The notes beneath the pieces were generated by a model, which saw nothing but the letters and a program-made list of their open reading frames with translations, made no database searches and had not been told where the DNA came from. Positions 5,942-7,290 of a stretch of DNA of 7,290 nucleotides are shown here, one piece after another (position 1 is the first letter of the stretch; the number at the start of each line of letters is the position of its first letter). Origin of the DNA: Saprospiraceae bacterium. GTDB lineage: Bacteria > Bacteroidota > Bacteroidia > Chitinophagales > Saprospiraceae. The stretch is from contig CANETR010000092.1 in assembly GCA_947441325.1 (NCBI GenBank), forward strand, positions 1 to 7,290, given 5' to 3'. The position numbers were made by a program, and so were the translations under genes.

Positions 5942-6552
5942 AAATAATTTGCATTGGTAGAAATTATGCTGCGCACGCTGCCGAATTAAACAACCCGATT
6001 CCGGAGACCCCACTGCTTTTTCTGAAGCCCGATACGGCAATTTTAAAGGATTCAAAACCATTTTATCATCCCGATTTTTCAAAGGACATTCATCACGAGA
6101 TTGAAATTGTGCTTAAAATTTCCAAAAATGGGAAAAGTATTGCTCCTGAATTTGCTCATAAATATTATGAGATGGCAAGTTTAGGCATAGACTTTACCGC
6201 CAGAGATTTACAGTCTGATCTGAAAAGTAAGGGCCATCCCTGGGAAATATCCAAAGCATTTGACAACTCGGCGGTTATTGGGGAATTCGTTCCATTTTCA
6301 TCCTTAAAATCTGACGATGGCCATATCGATTTCAAGCTTTTCAATAATAGTATTTGTGTTCAGCATGGCAATAGCTCGCAGATGATTACGGGTTTTGATG
6401 CAATGATTAGTTATGCATCAAGGTTTTTTACCTTGCAGGCTGGTGATCTTATTTTTACCGGTACGCCTGCTGGTGTCGCCCAGGTAAAAATTGGTGACTG
6501 CCTCGAAGCCTTTGTCGGCGACAAAAAGCTATTGCATTGTGACGTTAAATAA
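5938..6552 (+). CDS. Fumarylacetoacetate hydrolase (FAH) family protein, FAHD1-like
   Basis: This 204-residue single-domain FAH-fold protein matches the short FAHD1/YcgM-type members. The residues used by human FAHD1 appear with the same spacing, offset by 17: His13 and Glu16 (catalytic pair, in GRNYAAHAAE), Glu54 and Glu56 (HHEIEIVL), Asp85 (GIDFTARD) as Mg/Mn ligands, and Lys106 (SKAFD). The C-terminal block SSQMITGFDAMISYAS...GDLIFTGTPAGV (146-180) is the family signature. Known relatives hydrolyse acylpyruvates or decarboxylate oxaloacetate, and some act in aromatic catabolism. As no catabolic genes are near, a metabolite-repair or oxaloacetate role is the better guess, but this is inference. 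It is a cytosolic protein without signal peptide. MKIICIGRNY is the typical N-terminus, supporting the ATG at 5938. The DUF4256 gene follows after 34 bp on the same strand, so the two are probably co-transcribed. Confidence 0.93.
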   Translation: MKIICIGRNYAAHAAELNNPIPETPLLFLKPDTAILKDSKPFYHPDFSKDIHHEIEIVLKISKNGKSIAPEFAHKYYEMASLGIDFTARDLQSDLKSKGHPWEISKAFDNSAVIGEFVPFSSLKSDDGHIDFKLFNNSICVQHGNSSQMITGFDAMISYASRFFTLQAGDLIFTGTPAGVAQVKIGDCLEAFVGDKKLLHCDVK

Positions 6553-6586
6553 CAGCGTTAAGGAATTTTAAATCCCTCTACTAGCA

Positions 6587-7132
6587 ATGAACCCTGCACA
6601 ATTAAATATTTTACTGCAAAGCCTTCAATCCCGCTTTGAAAAAAATATGCACAGACATCCCAATCTAATCTGGGATAAAATTAAATTGAAACTGCTGGAA
6701 AATCCATCTAAACTTCAGTCGCTTTATCTAATGGAGGAAAGTGGCGGAGAGCCAGATATAATTGCCTATGATGCAGCATCCGACACTTATACTTTTTGCG
6801 ACTGCTCTGCCGAAAGTCCGAAGGGGCGTCGAAGTTTATGCTACGATGATATTGCTTTAAATTCAAGAAAGGAAAACAAACCGCAGGGCTCAGCTTTGGC
6901 AATGGCAGCGCAAATGGGCGCTGAACTGCTTACAGAGAAAGAATATTTAGAACTTCAGCAGTTGGGCGATTTTGATTTAAAAACATCTTCATGGCTGTTT
7001 ACAGAGGAGACTCTCAGGAAACTTGGAGGAGCAATTTTCGGAGACAAGCGCTACGGACGAACCTTTATTTATCATAATGGAGCCGAATCTTATTATGCTG
7101 CAAGAGGATTCAGGGCTAAAATTCAAATTTGA
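6587..7132 (+). CDS. DUF4256 domain-containing protein
   Basis: This 181-residue protein spans the whole DUF4256 domain, which is conserved across many bacteria but has no established function. Recognisable blocks are RFEKNMHRHP (16-25), ESGGEPD (51-57), DCSAESPKGRRSLCYD (72-87), MAAQMGAELLTEKEY (106-120), LGDFDLKTSSW (126-136), RKLGGAIFGDKRYG (144-157) and YHNGAESYYAARGFR (162-176). The density of fixed polar residues (Glu55, Asp57, Asp72, Glu76, Lys79, Arg81, Arg82, His163, Glu167, Arg173) suggests an enzyme-like or nucleotide-binding site, but this is speculation. There is no signal peptide or membrane segment. The gene begins 34 bp behind the FAH-family gene; AAGGA (6560-6564) is too far from the ATG to be a ribosome binding site. 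The stop TGA is followed at once by a long inverted repeat. The family call is based on recall of the motif pattern and is firm. Confidence 0.92.
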   Translation: MNPAQLNILLQSLQSRFEKNMHRHPNLIWDKIKLKLLENPSKLQSLYLMEESGGEPDIIAYDAASDTYTFCDCSAESPKGRRSLCYDDIALNSRKENKPQGSALAMAAQMGAELLTEKEYLELQQLGDFDLKTSSWLFTEETLRKLGGAIFGDKRYGRTFIYHNGAESYYAARGFRAKIQI

Positions 7133-7133
7133 A

Positions 7134-7177
7134 GGCAGAAGGTAGAAATTCAAATTTTCTGATTTCTACCTTCTGCC
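7134..7177. terminator. 16-bp perfect inverted repeat between convergent genes (probable bidirectional terminator)
   Basis: GGCAGAAGGTAGAAAT (7134-7149) and its exact complement (7162-7177) form a perfect 16-bp stem with a 12-nt loop. It lies directly after the DUF4256 stop and 14 bp before the stop of the convergent gene, the typical place of a shared terminator. The flanks lack a clean T-run (plus side CCTCTTAATTT; minus side TTCAAATTTG). The arm is itself made of heptamers (GAAGGCA, GAAGGTA from 7131). It could thus also be a repetitive palindromic element. Confidence 0.7.
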
Positions 7178-7191
7178 CTCTTAATTTATAA

Positions 7192-7290
7192 TCAGTGTTT
7201 TGCATTTTCTTTTAGTTCGGCCTCATGCGCCTCCTCTTTAAGCTCCTTGCGTAACTCATTCAGCTCTTTTCCAAGGAAGAAACCAATTGA
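7192..7290 (-). CDS. C-terminal end of an unidentified protein (cut by window edge)
   Basis: The reverse strand is open from the window edge to a TGA at 7194-7192, giving the last 32 residues. It starts with the hydrophobic SIGFFLGKEL, which could be the end of a membrane segment, and continues as a strongly charged helix (about NELRKELKEEAHEAELKENAKH, residues 11-32) that looks like a coiled-coil or cytoplasmic tail. Continuous helical composition, the convergent layout and the shared hairpin before its stop support a real gene. The protein family cannot be told from this fragment. Confidence 0.65.
   Translation of the reverse strand, partial: SIGFFLGKELNELRKELKEEAHEAELKENAKH

Overview
The window looks like a chromosomal segment of a Bacteroidota bacterium. 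It is AT-rich, none of the clear gene starts has a good Shine-Dalgarno sequence, several intergenic regions carry TAnnTTTG-type -7 boxes, and the proteins are typical of that phylum (exported M1 peptidase with an '...WAQ' signal-peptide end, LRR protein, DUF4256 protein). The genes are mostly housekeeping or conserved accessory. I see no phage, insertion sequence, CRISPR array, tRNA or rRNA, and no obvious new multigene defence or biosynthetic system.

Layout. On the minus strand, reading right to left from 4346 to 1: a cytosolic leucine-rich-repeat protein (4346-3654), a 130-bp gap with a possible hairpin and a -7 box, a 1013-residue exported M1 metallopeptidase fused to a probable outer-membrane beta-barrel (3523-482), and, starting only 6 nt after its stop, the N-terminal part of a radical SAM protein that runs off the left edge (475-1). 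Divergent from the LRR gene, across a 96-bp shared control region, is trpS on the plus strand (4443-5456). A 481-bp intergenic region follows. It holds an array of heptamer repeats just behind trpS, a strong bidirectional intrinsic terminator, and a probable small non-coding RNA on the minus strand with its own Bacteroidota promoter (6S-like is one possibility). Its AT-rich right part leads into a fumarylacetoacetate-hydrolase-family gene (5938-6552) and a DUF4256 gene (6587-7132), which look like a two-gene unit. A 16-bp perfect inverted repeat separates this unit from the 3' end of a convergent, unidentified gene (7290-7192).

Function. The M1 peptidase and radical SAM genes are tightly coupled and probably co-transcribed, but no shared pathway can be proven here. 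trpS charges tRNA-Trp. The FAH protein keeps all the residues used by FAHD1-type acylpyruvase/oxaloacetate decarboxylases. DUF4256 has no known function. The most interesting items are the non-coding RNA candidate, the heptamer repeat array with a second heptamer-built palindrome at the end of the window, the peptidase-barrel fusion, and a 15-codon upstream ORF whose stop overlaps the FAH start codon.
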